44,034 nucleotides of DNA from Mesoaciditoga lauensis cd-1655R = DSM 25116 (GCF_000745455.1 NZ_JQJI01000020.1:1-44034), one strand, 5' to 3'; positions 1 through 8,706 are shown, counted from the first letter of the stretch. A program made the numbers and translations. The notes: a model not told the origin generated them from the letters alone.

Positions 1-188
1 TCTATCGCTAATCTCAATTTTCGGCAAAAGAAATCAACGATGTAATTTCCTATTACCTCTTGCCTTCTAAATCTATACCCTAACATTTGACCTTTCCTCA
101 AATATTGCCATAGTAGCGTTTCGGATAAAGTCATGTCTTTTCTTAAATTCCTTGCAAGAACCTTTAATTTCTTATTCTTGGTAACCAT
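1..188 (-). CDS. DUF559-type endonuclease-like protein, N-terminal part
   Basis: The minus strand reads 62 codons from an ATG at 188 and runs off the window edge, so only the N-terminus is visible. The pattern (LARNLRKDMTLSETLLWQYL, then GYRFRRQEVIGNYIVDFFC) fits the DUF559 family, small proteins of about 110-130 residues related to very-short-patch-repair endonucleases. The aromatic/basic segment and the D of the IVDF strand are typical of that fold. A TGA lies immediately upstream of the ATG, so the start cannot be extended in frame. The ribosome site appears to be the GGGGG at the edge of the adjoining REP-like palindrome. The role is unknown; such genes are often stand-alone or near mobile DNA. 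Family call from memory of the motif; catalytic residues lie outside the window. Confidence 0.75.
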   Translation of the reverse strand, partial: MVTKNKKLKVLARNLRKDMTLSETLLWQYLRKGQMLGYRFRRQEVIGNYIVDFFCRKLRLAI

Positions 189-193
189 TCATT

Positions 194-271
194 CCCCCTA
201 CGGCAGCTCCGCTGCCACTTCCCCCGCAAGCGAGGGCAGACTGCTTATATAAAACGGCTCCGTTGACACTT
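194..271 (+). repeat. REP-like GC-rich palindrome, copy a
   Basis: Two consecutive hairpins, GGCAGC-tcc-GCTGCC and a CCCCCGC-aa-GCGAGGG variant, followed by GCAGACT and a degenerate second half (GGCTCCGTTGACACTTC). The same unit recurs at 1157, 2230, 21107, 34078 and 36129. It is far more GC-rich than the surrounding DNA and sits only between genes. Confidence 0.8.
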
Positions 272-329
272 CTACTTTTAGGGGTACTAAATCTTTGGTA
301 CTTTACAGTTTCCCAGAATCAAAAGCAAT

Positions 330-410
330 TCATGAGTTGCTTAACAGCTTTTTTACTTCGTCTAACGTGATGTCGAATATGTGATTTGCGATGTATTCGA
401 GAGTTTCCAT
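330..410 (-). CDS. possible 26-residue ORF downstream of hepT (doubtful)
   Basis: An ATG at 410, nine bases past the end of the first HepT gene, opens a short frame (starts METLEYIANH, ends VKKLLSNS) closed by TGA. No strong ribosome site is seen. It could be the remnant of a third small gene of the toxin-antitoxin cluster or chance. I do not recognise it. Confidence 0.2.
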   Translation of the reverse strand: METLEYIANHIFDITLDEVKKLLSNS

Positions 411-419
411 CTTTCTGTT

Positions 420-773
420 TTAAAAGTCGTCATTTTTCATATTCTCCCAGATGTCTATGATGATTGGTTTTATTCCTGGGAGATCATCTTTAACAACCTT
501 CCAAACTCTTGTTATGTTAACTCCAAAATAGTCATGAATAAGAATATCTCTCATGCCTGCCATCTTCTTCCATGGTACATTTGGATATGATTTTCTTAAA
601 TTGTCACTAATCTTCTTCGCGGCTTCCCCAATGATCTCTAATCTTCTCAAAACAGCATCTTGAACTTGCCTGTTTTCAAAAAAGTCTTCTTTGGTCAGTG
701 AATGAGTATATTCCTCTATGATACTAATGCTCTCCAAAATGTCATATATGTACAAATTCATATCACGTTTCAA
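420..773 (-). CDS. hepT: HepT-like HEPN toxin (RNase), module 1
   Basis: A 117-residue HEPN/DUF86 protein. HEPN toxins of this type cleave RNA (tRNA in studied cases). The motif R-x4-H-x-Y is present as RDILIHDY (about residues 76-83), where Arg and His are catalytic and the Tyr is the residue AMPylated by the partner MntA in characterised systems. The helical region around [11 protein letters not shown] is the usual HepT segment. The TTG start at 773 overlaps the TGA of the upstream mntA (TTGA), so the two are translationally coupled; an ATG four codons in (761) is an alternative start. Length is normal for the family. Toxicity is inferred from the family, not shown. Confidence 0.85.
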   Translation of the reverse strand: MKRDMNLYIYDILESISIIEEYTHSLTKEDFFENRQVQDAVLRRLEIIGEAAKKISDNLRKSYPNVPWKKMAGMRDILIHDYFGVNITRVWKVVKDDLPGIKPIIIDIWENMKNDDF

Positions 774-1057
774 AGTATATGAACCTCTTCTCTCAAAATT
801 CTTTTTCTCAATGTAGGTTTGATGGTACTGTATTCGACAAGATCAACTTTTCTTCCAAGAGTTTCTTCGATCTCAATTTTCATTCCAACAAAGTCCAGTA
901 AACTTATATCACTGTCAATTTCCACTAATATATCAACATCACTGTTTTCGTTTTCCTCATTTCTTGCAACTGAACCAAATATGCCCGCCTTTTTTACGTT
1001 GTATTTTTTTAGTATGGGGAGTATTTTAACTTTGATATCATTCACATTCATTTTCAT
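770..1057 (-). CDS. mntA: MntA-like minimal nucleotidyltransferase antitoxin, module 1
   Basis: A 95-residue minimal nucleotidyltransferase. The signature G-S-x10-D-x-D is complete ([19 protein letters not shown], about residues 28-46), which in the family binds ATP and Mg for AMP transfer. In known MntA-HepT systems it neutralises HepT by adding AMP units to the Tyr of the HEPN motif. The ATG at 1057 follows a GGGGGTG ribosome site. It is the first gene of the pair and overlaps hepT by 4 bases. The acidic residue of the third strand appears as KVDLVEY. Complete and of normal length; I expect an active enzyme. Confidence 0.85.
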   Translation of the reverse strand: MKMNVNDIKVKILPILKKYNVKKAGIFGSVARNEENENSDVDILVEIDSDISLLDFVGMKIEIEETLGRKVDLVEYSTIKPTLRKRILREEVHIL

Positions 1058-1124
1058 ACATCACCCCCATCATTCTTAAGTTATCAATTTACTTGTGAAA
1101 TACGGAATTTACATTTCTAATTGG

Positions 1125-1133
1125 ATTATATCA
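1125..1133 (-). promoter_or_regulatory. extended -10 element upstream of mntA module 1
   Basis: On the minus strand TG-A-TATAAT is an extended -10 box about 70 bases upstream of the mntA start. No convincing -35 is visible. The second module has a very similar box (TG-A-TAAAAT at 2110-2118), which suggests the same promoter design for both pairs. Confidence 0.4.
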
Positions 1134-1156
1134 TTAAGAAAAAGAGTGAGAAGTAA

Positions 1157-1256
1157 GCCCCCTTTGGCGGTTTCACCGCCACTTCCCCCGCAAGCGGGGG
1201 CAGACTTATTATATAAAATGGCTCCATCGACACTTTCCCCGTATGCGGGGCAGGCT
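1157..1256 (+). repeat. REP-like palindrome, dimeric copy b
   Basis: Hairpins GGCGGT-ttc-ACCGCC and CCCCCGC-aa-GCGGGGG followed by a spacer TTATTATATAAAA and a degenerate second unit (GGCTCCATCGACACTT, CCCCGtatGCGGGG). It fills part of the 369-base gap between the two toxin-antitoxin pairs. In the rest of that gap (1257-1426) I see nothing recognisable. Confidence 0.8.
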
Positions 1257-1426
1257 TTTATTATCTTTGGTTTGAAGGAAATGTATACGTTTTCAATTTC
1301 ATTTGACCTTAAAGGCGTGGTGAAAAAACACGTAAACTGAGAAGAAAAATCATGAATACACAAAGTTTGAAGGAAACTCTCGGAAGTGTGATGAATTAAT
1401 AAATTCAGCCGAACATACCACAAATT

Positions 1427-1777
1427 TTAATTTTCTTTAGTTAATTTGTTTAAGCTCTCTTTTATCAAAGGCTCTAACTTTGGTAGATCGCTTTTCAAAA
1501 TTTGCCATAATATTTGATAGTCAATGCCGAAATATTCATGGGCTATGATGTTTCTCAATCCGATCATACGTTTCCAAGGAATATTTGAATATTTTTGACG
1601 CAAATTTTCTGGAATATTCTTAGAAGCTTCTCCCAATATCTCAAGATTTCTAATAACGGCGTCAATGGTTTTATCGTCATGAACAAATTCAGAAAATGAC
1701 ATTCCGCTTATGTATTTTTTGATCTTCTCTATGGAAGTATAAATATCTTCAAAAAACATTTCGTACGTTCTTTTCAT
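1427..1777 (-). CDS. hepT: HepT-like HEPN toxin (RNase), module 2
   Basis: A 116-residue HEPN/DUF86 protein similar to the module 1 toxin (shared PWKRM-x-G-x-R core). The R-x4-H-x-Y motif is RNIIAHEY. The start ATG overlaps the TGA of the preceding mntA as ATGA, so coupling is tight. The two HepT proteins differ clearly across their length, so this is not a recent duplication. Expected role: RNase toxin silenced by AMPylation. It could alternatively act as phage defence by abortive infection, as proposed for some HEPN-MNT pairs. Confidence 0.85.
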   Translation of the reverse strand: MKRTYEMFFEDIYTSIEKIKKYISGMSFSEFVHDDKTIDAVIRNLEILGEASKNIPENLRQKYSNIPWKRMIGLRNIIAHEYFGIDYQILWQILKSDLPKLEPLIKESLNKLTKEN

Positions 1778-2073
1778 TTTATTTTTACGGCTTCTTTTAA
1801 GATGGACTTTCTCATTTTTTCTCTTATTGCACGCGGAGTTACAAGATCCACTTTCATTCCCAAAATTTTTTCTAAATACTCTTTTAAGTCTACGAACTCC
1901 AGACCTATGGGCTTGGAGAAATCAACGATAATATCCACATCACTGCCTTCTTTTTGCTCATTTCTGGCATAAGAACCGAATATCATTATGCTTTTGACTT
2001 TGAATTTCTCGCTCAGTATCTTTTCATGGTCTTTCATAATTTTTTTAATTTCTTCAAGCGATTTTGTAACCAT
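1774..2073 (-). CDS. mntA: MntA-like minimal nucleotidyltransferase antitoxin, module 2
   Basis: A 99-residue nucleotidyltransferase from the ATG at 2073, which has AAGGTG six bases upstream. Longer in-frame starts exist (TTG at 2100, ATG at 2088) but lack a better site. The motif GSYARNEQKEGSDVDIIVDF carries G-S-x10-D-x-D. The N-terminal helix (SLEEIKKIMKDHEKILSEKF) is typical of the DUF4062/MNT-like family leader. Partner of the adjoining HepT; same gene order as module 1. Confidence 0.85.
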   Translation of the reverse strand: MVTKSLEEIKKIMKDHEKILSEKFKVKSIMIFGSYARNEQKEGSDVDIIVDFSKPIGLEFVDLKEYLEKILGMKVDLVTPRAIREKMRKSILKEAVKIK

Positions 2074-2109
2074 CCTTAACACCTTCATTAAGAGGTTCAA
2101 CTTGTGTTT

Positions 2110-2118
2110 ATTTTATCA
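2110..2118 (-). promoter_or_regulatory. extended -10 element upstream of mntA module 2
   Basis: TG-A-TAAAAT on the minus strand, 37 bases before the chosen ATG. A weak -35 (TTGTAC) lies at a short 15-base spacing. Confidence 0.35.
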
Positions 2119-2229
2119 TAAAAAATCCCTGTACAAAGAAAACGCTAGCGCGTCCTGAAATGCATAAATTAGTGAGTAGTGAGAGGTAATCAGTGATGCA
2201 AACTCTATGTTTTTTCTCAAATTATGCAA

Positions 2230-2278
2230 GTCTGCCCCCGTGTGCGGGGGAAGTGGCAGCAAAGCTGCCGTAGGGGGT
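2230..2278 (-). repeat. REP-like palindrome, copy c
   Basis: Single unit in the opposite orientation to copies a and b: GCCCCCG-tgt-GCGGGGG, AAGT, GGCAGC-aaa-GCTGCC, then a GGGGG that can pair with the first C-run. It lies just past the end of the SLH-protein gene and may help end the long upstream operon, although there is no T-run. Confidence 0.75.
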
Positions 2279-2306
2279 CCACGTTTTGATACAAGTCTTT
2301 ATCAAT

Positions 2307-3215
2307 TCACTTTGCAAATAGAACAAATGCCACAGCCCCGATAAATGCCAAGGCTTCAAGCGTTTGGAAGAGGTAGATGTTGTTCAACGTGGATTTCAAT
2401 CCTGATACTTCTTTTTTCAATTCGGTATTTTCTTTCGTGAGCGTTTCCATTTTGGATGTTGCAGATGAGAGTTTATCCAGAGCGTCAGACATTTTTTGGT
2501 TTTCCATTTTTCTTTCGCTTTGCAGTGAGGAAATCGTCAAGTCTAAATTGGAAATATCGGTGCGCATTTTGGAAACCGTCGCGGATATAGACGTGGAGAG
2601 ATCTTTTACCTTTTTCATCGCCATTTCATTTTCGCTCTTCAAATCCGTATATTTATTTGAAAGAACATCCACTTGCGTTTTCAAAACCGCTTCGTTTTTT
2701 ATGGTTTCCGCGAGAAGGCTGGAAGGCGGAAGTGAATTCACGCTTTTGAGCGAGGCAACGATCTTTTGCATGGCATCAAGTTGTGTCTTCATTTGATCTA
2801 TTTGAGTTATTATGCCGCTTAAACTACTAGATGTGTTGGTGATGTACGCTTCGAAGTTGGAATACTTCTGCATGGCCTCTTCTATTTTTTGTATTTTCAT
2901 CGAAAGTTCGTTGGAAATGGCAACCGTTGTTGCGGATGTTGTACCATTTGTTTGCTGGCTCACCTGCGTTACGGGCTGAACCCTTCCTTGAATGTAATTG
3001 AGAAGGCTTGACAGTATCCGTGCAAGATCAGCTCTCGTCACGACAAGCGTTCCGTTGAAGTTGTTGTTAGAATCGAGTTTCATTATGTTATTTTGAACCA
3101 TCTCGACCACGTAAGGATACAGATCTGAAGACGGGCTTACGTCGTTTATCGTAATCGCCATGAAGATAGATGAAATCAAAAAGATCAATCCAATAAAAGC
3201 GATCGTTTTTCGCAT
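2307..3215 (-). CDS. SLH-domain, coiled-coil envelope protein (Omp-alpha/toga type)
   Basis: 302 residues. Order of parts: signal/membrane segment (about 1-22); one SLH-like domain (about 25-77, with SDLYPYVVEMVQNN and VTRADLARILSSLL, where TR matches the ITRAE-type SLH core); a long coiled coil (about 100-275); a hydrophobic C-terminal anchor (about 280-300, ALAFIGAVAFVLFA). This layout is that of Thermotoga Omp-alpha, which spans the periplasm between the wall and the detached outer sheath (toga). It begins 6 bases after the PEGA gene with a GGAGGT site and is the last gene of the long minus-strand operon. The role as a toga spacer is inferred from architecture. Confidence 0.75.
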   Translation of the reverse strand: MRKTIAFIGLIFLISSIFMAITINDVSPSSDLYPYVVEMVQNNIMKLDSNNNFNGTLVVTRADLARILSSLLNYIQGRVQPVTQVSQQTNGTTSATTVAISNELSMKIQKIEEAMQKYSNFEAYITNTSSSLSGIITQIDQMKTQLDAMQKIVASLKSVNSLPPSSLLAETIKNEAVLKTQVDVLSNKYTDLKSENEMAMKKVKDLSTSISATVSKMRTDISNLDLTISSLQSERKMENQKMSDALDKLSSATSKMETLTKENTELKKEVSGLKSTLNNIYLFQTLEALAFIGAVAFVLFAK

Positions 3216-3221
3216 TTTTTA

Positions 3222-4919
3222 TTACCTCCCGCTCAAAAAGAAATAGGTTTCAGATGAAAAATACGTCGTGTTCAGCGTTCCACTTTCAACTTCATCTCCA
3301 AGTGCATCGTAAGCTTCGTAAGAATGTTTGCCCCTTGTGAGCTGTATGGAAATGGGCGTTTGGCCCTTTTTTTCGCCATCGATCTTTAAAGTCAAAGGAT
3401 CCGGGTAGGAAATAAACGTTATCTTCACGCTATTGGGATCGATGAAACTGAATGTGTAAACTTTGTCTTTGGCCAGTAAGATCTTCTTTTCAACTTCTCC
3501 GTCATCCCATTTAATACGTAAAAGGTGCGTTTTCGCTTCAACTTTTTCACCGAATATGGGAGTTTTTCCCATGTCTTTACCATCAAGTGATACCTCCGCG
3601 CCAAGTGGGTACGACATCACAAAGAAGGTTGACATAGGTTGCAAGGACACATCCACTTCTGATACTTCTCCAGGTTTTATTTCAACGTAGCGTGAGAGCG
3701 TTGGATAATTGGGATTGAAGAATTCCACTTTGTAGACGCCCACCGCGGCATTCAGCGTGGCGGGTACGCTCGTCCACACCTGCCCGATGTGCACTATCGT
3801 GTTGGTTGAAGGATAGGAGTTTATGATCACCATGCCGGAATTTATCATGTCTCCATACACGTTTTTTATTTCTTGATTCAGCACGAATCTACCAAACCAC
3901 ACTTTTCCATCGTTTCCCACCATTTTAACTTCGTATTTCCCGTAAGGGAGCCTCATGCTCTTTTGCGTTTGGCCTATGAATTTTCCGTTCAGGGTAACAG
4001 CCGCTCCCATTGGATTAGAGGTGAATACCACAAGGCCCATTTTGGGCTTCAGTTTTACAACGTACTTTCCGCTTTCCTTCACGTTAATCTCACCTGTTGC
4101 GGGATATGCGTACTCTTGTTGTGCGCTGTATTTGTAAACGCCTTCGTTTAAGGTGAGCGTGCATGGGGCAACGAACGTTGTGGAAGCCATCGTGATGGCA
4201 GCCCCAGATGGAGATGAATCTATCGTAACCGTGAGTAATTTCTTCAAGTTAAAGTGAAGGTCTATCGGAGTGGCATTTTTAGGAATGTACACTATTGTGG
4301 ATAACGATGAATAACCTTCTGCACTGAAAGAGAGTGAATGCGTCCCACTTTGAAGGTATGTGGAAAAGGGCGTGATAAAGCTATTTTCATCGTCCAAAAG
4401 CAGCGTCGCATGAGGCGGCGTGGTTGTGATGACCACTTTTCCAGCTTTTTCAAGTTTAAAATGCTTTTTTACAATTCCAAAAGGTTGACTGACGATCGTG
4501 GTTTTTTGGGGAACGTATCCATCTTTTTCAACGATAACTTCGTGATTTCCCGCAGCCACCGTTATAGTGGCTGGCAAAGCGTACTCGCTTCCATCCACAA
4601 TTGCTTGAGCGTCTGAGGGAGTTGAGTCGATGAATATGTACGAGATCTGTTTAAGATTCACCTGAACCGTGGCCGGCACGGTGGACTTAAAAACGAATGT
4701 GTAAGGGAAGTAACCTATGTTTTCAACTTTTACATTCGCGCCAGCGCTAACTTCAAATGTGATCTTCCCGTAGATGTTCGTTTGCCCAACTAGCACGTTA
4801 TTCACGTACACCATCGACTGCGGTGGGTTCGTCACCAAAGTTAAAGATGTCGCAAATGCGTTTGCCATGAAGATAAAAAAGATAAAAACGAACGTTAAAA
4901 TGGCGAATTTAGCCTTCAT
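3222..4919 (-). CDS. PEGA-repeat surface/periplasmic protein
   Basis: 565 residues: a signal peptide (about 1-23, ending ANAFA) and then roughly eight repeats of about 70 residues, each starting with a beta strand and a turn such as TNPPQS, STPSDA, TTPPHA, SSPSGA, SNPMGA, SYPSTN, SYPLGA and SYPDPL. These are PEGA-type beta modules, found in extracellular or periplasmic proteins and thought to bind wall or surface components. No enzyme motif is seen. It starts 5 bases after the radical SAM gene and ends 6 bases before the SLH-protein gene, so it probably works with the latter in the envelope. Repeat count is by eye. Confidence 0.8.
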   Translation of the reverse strand: MKAKFAILTFVFIFFIFMANAFATSLTLVTNPPQSMVYVNNVLVGQTNIYGKITFEVSAGANVKVENIGYFPYTFVFKSTVPATVQVNLKQISYIFIDSTPSDAQAIVDGSEYALPATITVAAGNHEVIVEKDGYVPQKTTIVSQPFGIVKKHFKLEKAGKVVITTTPPHATLLLDDENSFITPFSTYLQSGTHSLSFSAEGYSSLSTIVYIPKNATPIDLHFNLKKLLTVTIDSSPSGAAITMASTTFVAPCTLTLNEGVYKYSAQQEYAYPATGEINVKESGKYVVKLKPKMGLVVFTSNPMGAAVTLNGKFIGQTQKSMRLPYGKYEVKMVGNDGKVWFGRFVLNQEIKNVYGDMINSGMVIINSYPSTNTIVHIGQVWTSVPATLNAAVGVYKVEFFNPNYPTLSRYVEIKPGEVSEVDVSLQPMSTFFVMSYPLGAEVSLDGKDMGKTPIFGEKVEAKTHLLRIKWDDGEVEKKILLAKDKVYTFSFIDPNSVKITFISYPDPLTLKIDGEKKGQTPISIQLTRGKHSYEAYDALGDEVESGTLNTTYFSSETYFFLSGR

Positions 4920-4924
4920 CTATC

Positions 4925-5842
4925 TCAAACCTTTCTGTCACCTATTCTAAAAGGTTTACGCTTAACTTCATCAAAGAAATTGTACAGTTCTTCGCCGGGA
5001 TCCTCGTTGTAATACGGGCGCGTACAATTCGGGCATCCCGACGTCAAAAACGCCTTTTCTGGAATGTTTTCCACATCTATGCCGTAATCCACTATTTCGC
5101 CTTCTTGCGTAAAGGAAAAATCTTTCACCGAACTCAAATCGTTTTCTATCACGTATCGTGCCACCTGTATTCTTCGATAACTTTCCATCGTGGGTTTTGG
5201 ATGCTTTTCAAGTTTGGTACCTTTCAACGGCGTGAATGCGAAAAGCCCAACGGTTATATGCCAATCGTGCATCTTTTGAATGAATTCCGCCATCTCTTTT
5301 TCGGTTTCTCCAAGCCCGGCTATCGCATGGGTGGTTATGCGATGAGGGAACGCTCTGGATAAATCTTCCAAAAGTTGCAATTGCGTTTTCAGGTTCCCTC
5401 CACGGTATTCTGGATAGAATTCTTCGCTCACTACGTCTGTGGCAACTCCAAGTCTTTCAACGCCGTTGTCAAACCACGTTTTCGCTTCTTTGACCGAAAA
5501 AACTCGCACGCTTGCCGATGTTGGTATTTTCAAATCTTTTATCTTTTTCAAAAATTCAAACGCTTCCGTTTGCGCGCTATCGGATGAAACGACTTGAAGG
5601 CATATCCTTTTGATCTTTTCATGATATTTTTCTATGGCTTCAACGATATCTCCCATAACGAATTTCGGCCACACCACCCTCGAAAGCATTTTCTCAGGCG
5701 TAAAGCTCGTTTTCGCCTGCGCGCAATAAGCGCAATCGAATTTGCACCTTTCGCCGAACATGGTGTATATAGTTTTCATATCCAATTTTGGCCCGGATTT
5801 TACAAGCTCCAAAAATCGGGCGCTGCCGTATGATAATCTCAC
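4925..5842 (-). CDS. biotin-synthase-related radical SAM protein
   Basis: 305 residues from a GTG at 5842 that overlaps the tsaD stop (GTGA) and follows GGAGGT at good spacing; a longer frame to 5914 exists but lies inside tsaD. The radical SAM motif C33-x3-C37-x2-C40 (RCKFDCAYC) binds the 4Fe-4S cluster. The C-terminal GCPNCTRPYYN segment is characteristic of the biotin-synthase-related group (COG2516) rather than true BioB, and provides further cysteines for a possible second cluster. The substrate is unknown. No biotin or lipoate genes are near. Placement between tsaD and envelope genes gives no functional hint. Confidence 0.75.
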   Translation of the reverse strand: MRLSYGSARFLELVKSGPKLDMKTIYTMFGERCKFDCAYCAQAKTSFTPEKMLSRVVWPKFVMGDIVEAIEKYHEKIKRICLQVVSSDSAQTEAFEFLKKIKDLKIPTSASVRVFSVKEAKTWFDNGVERLGVATDVVSEEFYPEYRGGNLKTQLQLLEDLSRAFPHRITTHAIAGLGETEKEMAEFIQKMHDWHITVGLFAFTPLKGTKLEKHPKPTMESYRRIQVARYVIENDLSSVKDFSFTQEGEIVDYGIDVENIPEKAFLTSGCPNCTRPYYNEDPGEELYNFFDEVKRKPFRIGDRKV

Positions 5843-6831
5843 TTTCCGACCTCCAGATTTGGAACGGCGTTCAAATCCAGGTCTGCAAAGACGCCCCTTT
5901 TGTAATACTGCCACCCCGCCGCGGCTATCATGGCAGCGTTGTCAGTACAGTATTTAAGCGGTGGGAAATGGAAGGAAATGCCGTATTCATCTTGAGCTTC
6001 TTCCGCTTTTTTACGAAGTGAAGAATTTGCCGCGACACCACCGGCCATGACGATGTGCGACACGCCGTATTCCTTAGCCGCCTTGACGGCTTTTTTCACC
6101 AACAAAGATGTCACGGTTTCTTGAAAGGAAGCGGCAACGTCTTCCACCTTTACCTCTTCGTTATCCCGCAAGAAATAGCGCACGTGCGTTTTCAATCCAC
6201 TGAAACTGAAATCGTATTTCCCCTTCGTCTTCGGTTGTGGAAATTTGTAAATTGCCTTACCATTCCTGGCTGCCCTGTCTATTTCTGGCCCGCCGGGATA
6301 AGGCAATCCAAGCATTCTGGCAACTTTGTCAAAGGATTCGCCAGCCGCGTCATCGATAGATTTTCCTATTATCTTGTAAGAGAACATGGATCCCATGTAA
6401 AGAATTTCGGTGTGCGCTCCTGAAACCATAAGCACCAAACAGGGAAGCGTTATGGATTTGTCAAAGAGAAAGACGGCATTCAAATGTCCCAGCATGTGGT
6501 TAACGGCTATCAAGGGTACTTTCCACGCGTAAGATAAAGCTTTAGCGTAAGAGATACCCACAAGCAAAGGCCCGGCTAAACCGGGCCCGTAAGTAACAGC
6601 AACAGCTGAGATATCCATGGGATCGACTTTCGATTCGTCCATAACCATTTTAACGAGAGGCGCTATGTTTTCAAGATGATGCCTTGAAGCTATCTCAGGG
6701 ACAACTCCGCCGTACAGCGCATGGGTGGCAATCTGTGATGCCGTTTTTTCGGCGATTATCTTCTCCCCATTCTCCACAATGGCTATGGATGTTTCGTCAC
6801 AAGAGCTTTCTATTCCGAATATCAACGCCAT
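5839..6831 (-). CDS. tsaD: tRNA N6-adenosine threonylcarbamoyltransferase TsaD
   Basis: 330 residues, normal for TsaD. It transfers the threonylcarbamoyl group to A37 of ANN-decoding tRNAs together with TsaB and TsaE. Motifs: N-terminal GIESSCDETS (phosphate loop of the ASKHA fold), metal-binding HMLGH (about residue 111), SGAHTE, and C-terminal MAGGVAANSSLR with the CTDNAAMIAAAG block. The start ATG has GGCGGAG upstream, 13 bases after clpX. No tsaB or tsaE is nearby. Confidence 0.95.
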   Translation of the reverse strand: MALIFGIESSCDETSIAIVENGEKIIAEKTASQIATHALYGGVVPEIASRHHLENIAPLVKMVMDESKVDPMDISAVAVTYGPGLAGPLLVGISYAKALSYAWKVPLIAVNHMLGHLNAVFLFDKSITLPCLVLMVSGAHTEILYMGSMFSYKIIGKSIDDAAGESFDKVARMLGLPYPGGPEIDRAARNGKAIYKFPQPKTKGKYDFSFSGLKTHVRYFLRDNEEVKVEDVAASFQETVTSLLVKKAVKAAKEYGVSHIVMAGGVAANSSLRKKAEEAQDEYGISFHFPPLKYCTDNAAMIAAAGWQYYKRGVFADLDLNAVPNLEVGK

Positions 6832-6844
6832 GCGATACTCCGCC

Positions 6845-8071
6845 TCATGCCGATTCTTTCATCTCTACTATCGGTTTCTTTCCGTTTTTAACGGTATCGG
6901 CCGTTACTATGACCCTGCGCACGTTTTGAAGGCTTGGTATTTCGAACATGACGTCCATCATCACTTCGTCCATGACGCTTTTAAGGCCTCTTGCACCCGT
7001 GCCACGCTTTTTGGAAAGTTTGGCTATCTCTATAAGCGCATCGTCTTCGAATTCAAGCTTCACGTTGTCGAGTTCAAGAAGTTTTTTGTACTGTTTGACC
7101 ACAGCGTTTTTCGGTTCCGTTAGGATCTTCACAAGCTGTTTTTCATCCAATTCTTCCAAGGTGGTGACAATTGGGAATCTTCCAACGAACTCTGGAATCA
7201 GACCATAATGTACCAGATCGTCTGGGATAACCTGTTTGAGAAGTTCGCTCACGCTTTCGTCTTTTTTGGATTTCACCTGAGCGTTGAATCCCATGGTGGT
7301 TTTTTGCACTCTTTCTTTTATCAGCTCTTCAAGACCGTCGAACGCCCCTCCAACGATGAAGAGAATGTCCGTCGTGTCGATCTTTATGAATTCCTGGTAA
7401 GGGTGCTTTCTCCCACCTTGTGGTGGAACGTTGGCAACGGTTCCTTCCACTATTTTCAAAAGCGCCTGTTGAACTCCTTCGCCCGATACGTCTCTTGTTA
7501 TGGAAACGTTTTGGGATTTTCTTGAGATCTTGTCAATTTCATCTATGTAGATTATTCCGTGTTTTGCGCGTTCAACGTCAAAATCGGCAACTTGTAAAAG
7601 CCTCAAAATTACGTTTTCAACGTCCTCGCCAACGTATCCAGCTTCCGTCAACGGCGTCGCGTCGGCTATGGCGAAAGGCACATCCAGAATCTTCGCCAAA
7701 ACGCGTGCCATCAGGGTTTTCCCCGAACCCGTTGGTCCTATGAGCATGATGTTGGATTTTTCTATTTCAACATCATCGAATTTCTTTCCCATGAAAACGC
7801 GCTTGTAATGGTTGTAAACCGCAACGCTTATCGTTCGCTTTGCCTTTTCCTGTCCGATGACGTATTTATCCAGTTCCGCTTTTATTTCAGCAGGCCCTGG
7901 AAGTTTTTTAACGCTTTTTTGACTTTTAGATATTTTGGGTTGATCGTGGAGTATGTCGTGAAACAATTCCACGCACTCGTCACATATGTAAACGTTGTTT
8001 GGACCGGCTATCAGTTTGTTTACTTCACTTGCCGGTCTTCCACAGAAAGAACAGAATTTCTCATTTTTCAC
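6845..8071 (-). CDS. clpX: ATP-dependent Clp protease ATPase subunit ClpX
   Basis: 408 residues. N-terminal zinc-binding domain with CSFC and CDEC pairs, Walker A GPTGSGKT, Walker [11 protein letters not shown], the RKHPYQEF segment, and a ClpP-docking loop that reads TTMGFNA (MGF in place of the usual IGF). It unfolds tagged proteins and feeds them to ClpP. The GTG start at 8071 overlaps the clpP stop (GTGA) and uses the GGAGGT inside the clpP 3' end. It follows tig and clpP as in many bacteria. Confidence 0.96.
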   Translation of the reverse strand: MKNEKFCSFCGRPASEVNKLIAGPNNVYICDECVELFHDILHDQPKISKSQKSVKKLPGPAEIKAELDKYVIGQEKAKRTISVAVYNHYKRVFMGKKFDDVEIEKSNIMLIGPTGSGKTLMARVLAKILDVPFAIADATPLTEAGYVGEDVENVILRLLQVADFDVERAKHGIIYIDEIDKISRKSQNVSITRDVSGEGVQQALLKIVEGTVANVPPQGGRKHPYQEFIKIDTTDILFIVGGAFDGLEELIKERVQKTTMGFNAQVKSKKDESVSELLKQVIPDDLVHYGLIPEFVGRFPIVTTLEELDEKQLVKILTEPKNAVVKQYKKLLELDNVKLEFEDDALIEIAKLSKKRGTGARGLKSVMDEVMMDVMFEIPSLQNVRRVIVTADTVKNGKKPIVEMKESA

Positions 8072-8706
8072 TCTTTTTTACCTCCGTTTTCGCCTCTCTT
8101 GGAAGAAATGACTTTATCCACCAACCCGTATTTCAACGCTTCTTGCGACGTCATGAAGAAATCCCTGTCGGTGTCTTTTTCTATCTTTTCCAAAGGCTGG
8201 CCCGTGTGCTGCGCGAGGATGGTGTTCAATTCTTTTTTCAACCGCATGATCTCGCGCGCCCGTATTTCTATGTCAACAGCCTGTCCTTCGGCTCCTCCAA
8301 GCGGTTGATGTATCATCATGGTTGAGTGTGGTAAAGCGTAGCGCTTTCCTTTCGTGCCAGCTGCTAGGAGCACCGCTGCCATCGAAGCCGCCATTCCTAT
8401 CGCGGTTGTAACGACATCACATTTCACAAACTGCATCGTGTCGTATATGGCCAATCCAGCGTTTATCTCTCCCCCTGGAGAGTTTATGTAAAGGTAAACG
8501 TCTTTGTCTGGATCTTGCGCTTCCAGGAAAAGCAGCTGAGCAACCACCAATCCAGATGTGTAGCTGTTTATTTCGCCTTCTAAAAATATTATCCTGTCTT
8601 TGAGAAGGCGGGAATATATATCGTAAGCCCTTTCGCTTCTTCCAGTCGTCTCTATTACGATTGGAACTCCTTGATCGTTAACGACTAAACCGTTGCGATC
8701 ATTCAT
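8068..8706 (-). CDS. clpP: ATP-dependent Clp protease proteolytic subunit ClpP
   Basis: 212 residues from the ATG at 8706, which overlaps the tig stop and has AAGGAGG upstream; an in-frame extension to 8754 would lie inside tig and is unlikely. Serine protease of the Clp barrel: Ser in GMAASMAA, His in MMIHQPLGG, Asp in [26 protein letters not shown] is the usual mature N-terminus. The Ser motif has GM where most ClpP have GQ. Forms ClpXP with the next gene. Confidence 0.96.
   Translation of the reverse strand: MNDRNGLVVNDQGVPIVIETTGRSERAYDIYSRLLKDRIIFLEGEINSYTSGLVVAQLLFLEAQDPDKDVYLYINSPGGEINAGLAIYDTMQFVKCDVVTTAIGMAASMAAVLLAAGTKGKRYALPHSTMMIHQPLGGAEGQAVDIEIRAREIMRLKKELNTILAQHTGQPLEKIEKDTDRDFFMTSQEALKYGLVDKVISSKRGENGGKKE

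Noticed and set aside
1109-1423. 104-codon minus-strand frame between the two toxin-antitoxin pairs, and similar frames at 33940-34206 and 36120-36506
   Set aside because: They translate REP-like and palindromic repeats (for example CGGSGG or PPLAGE tracts) and have no independent support.
5843-5914. Upstream extension of the radical SAM gene to an ATG at 5914
   Set aside because: It lies wholly inside tsaD, and GTG 5842 has an ideal GGAGGT and a stop-start overlap.
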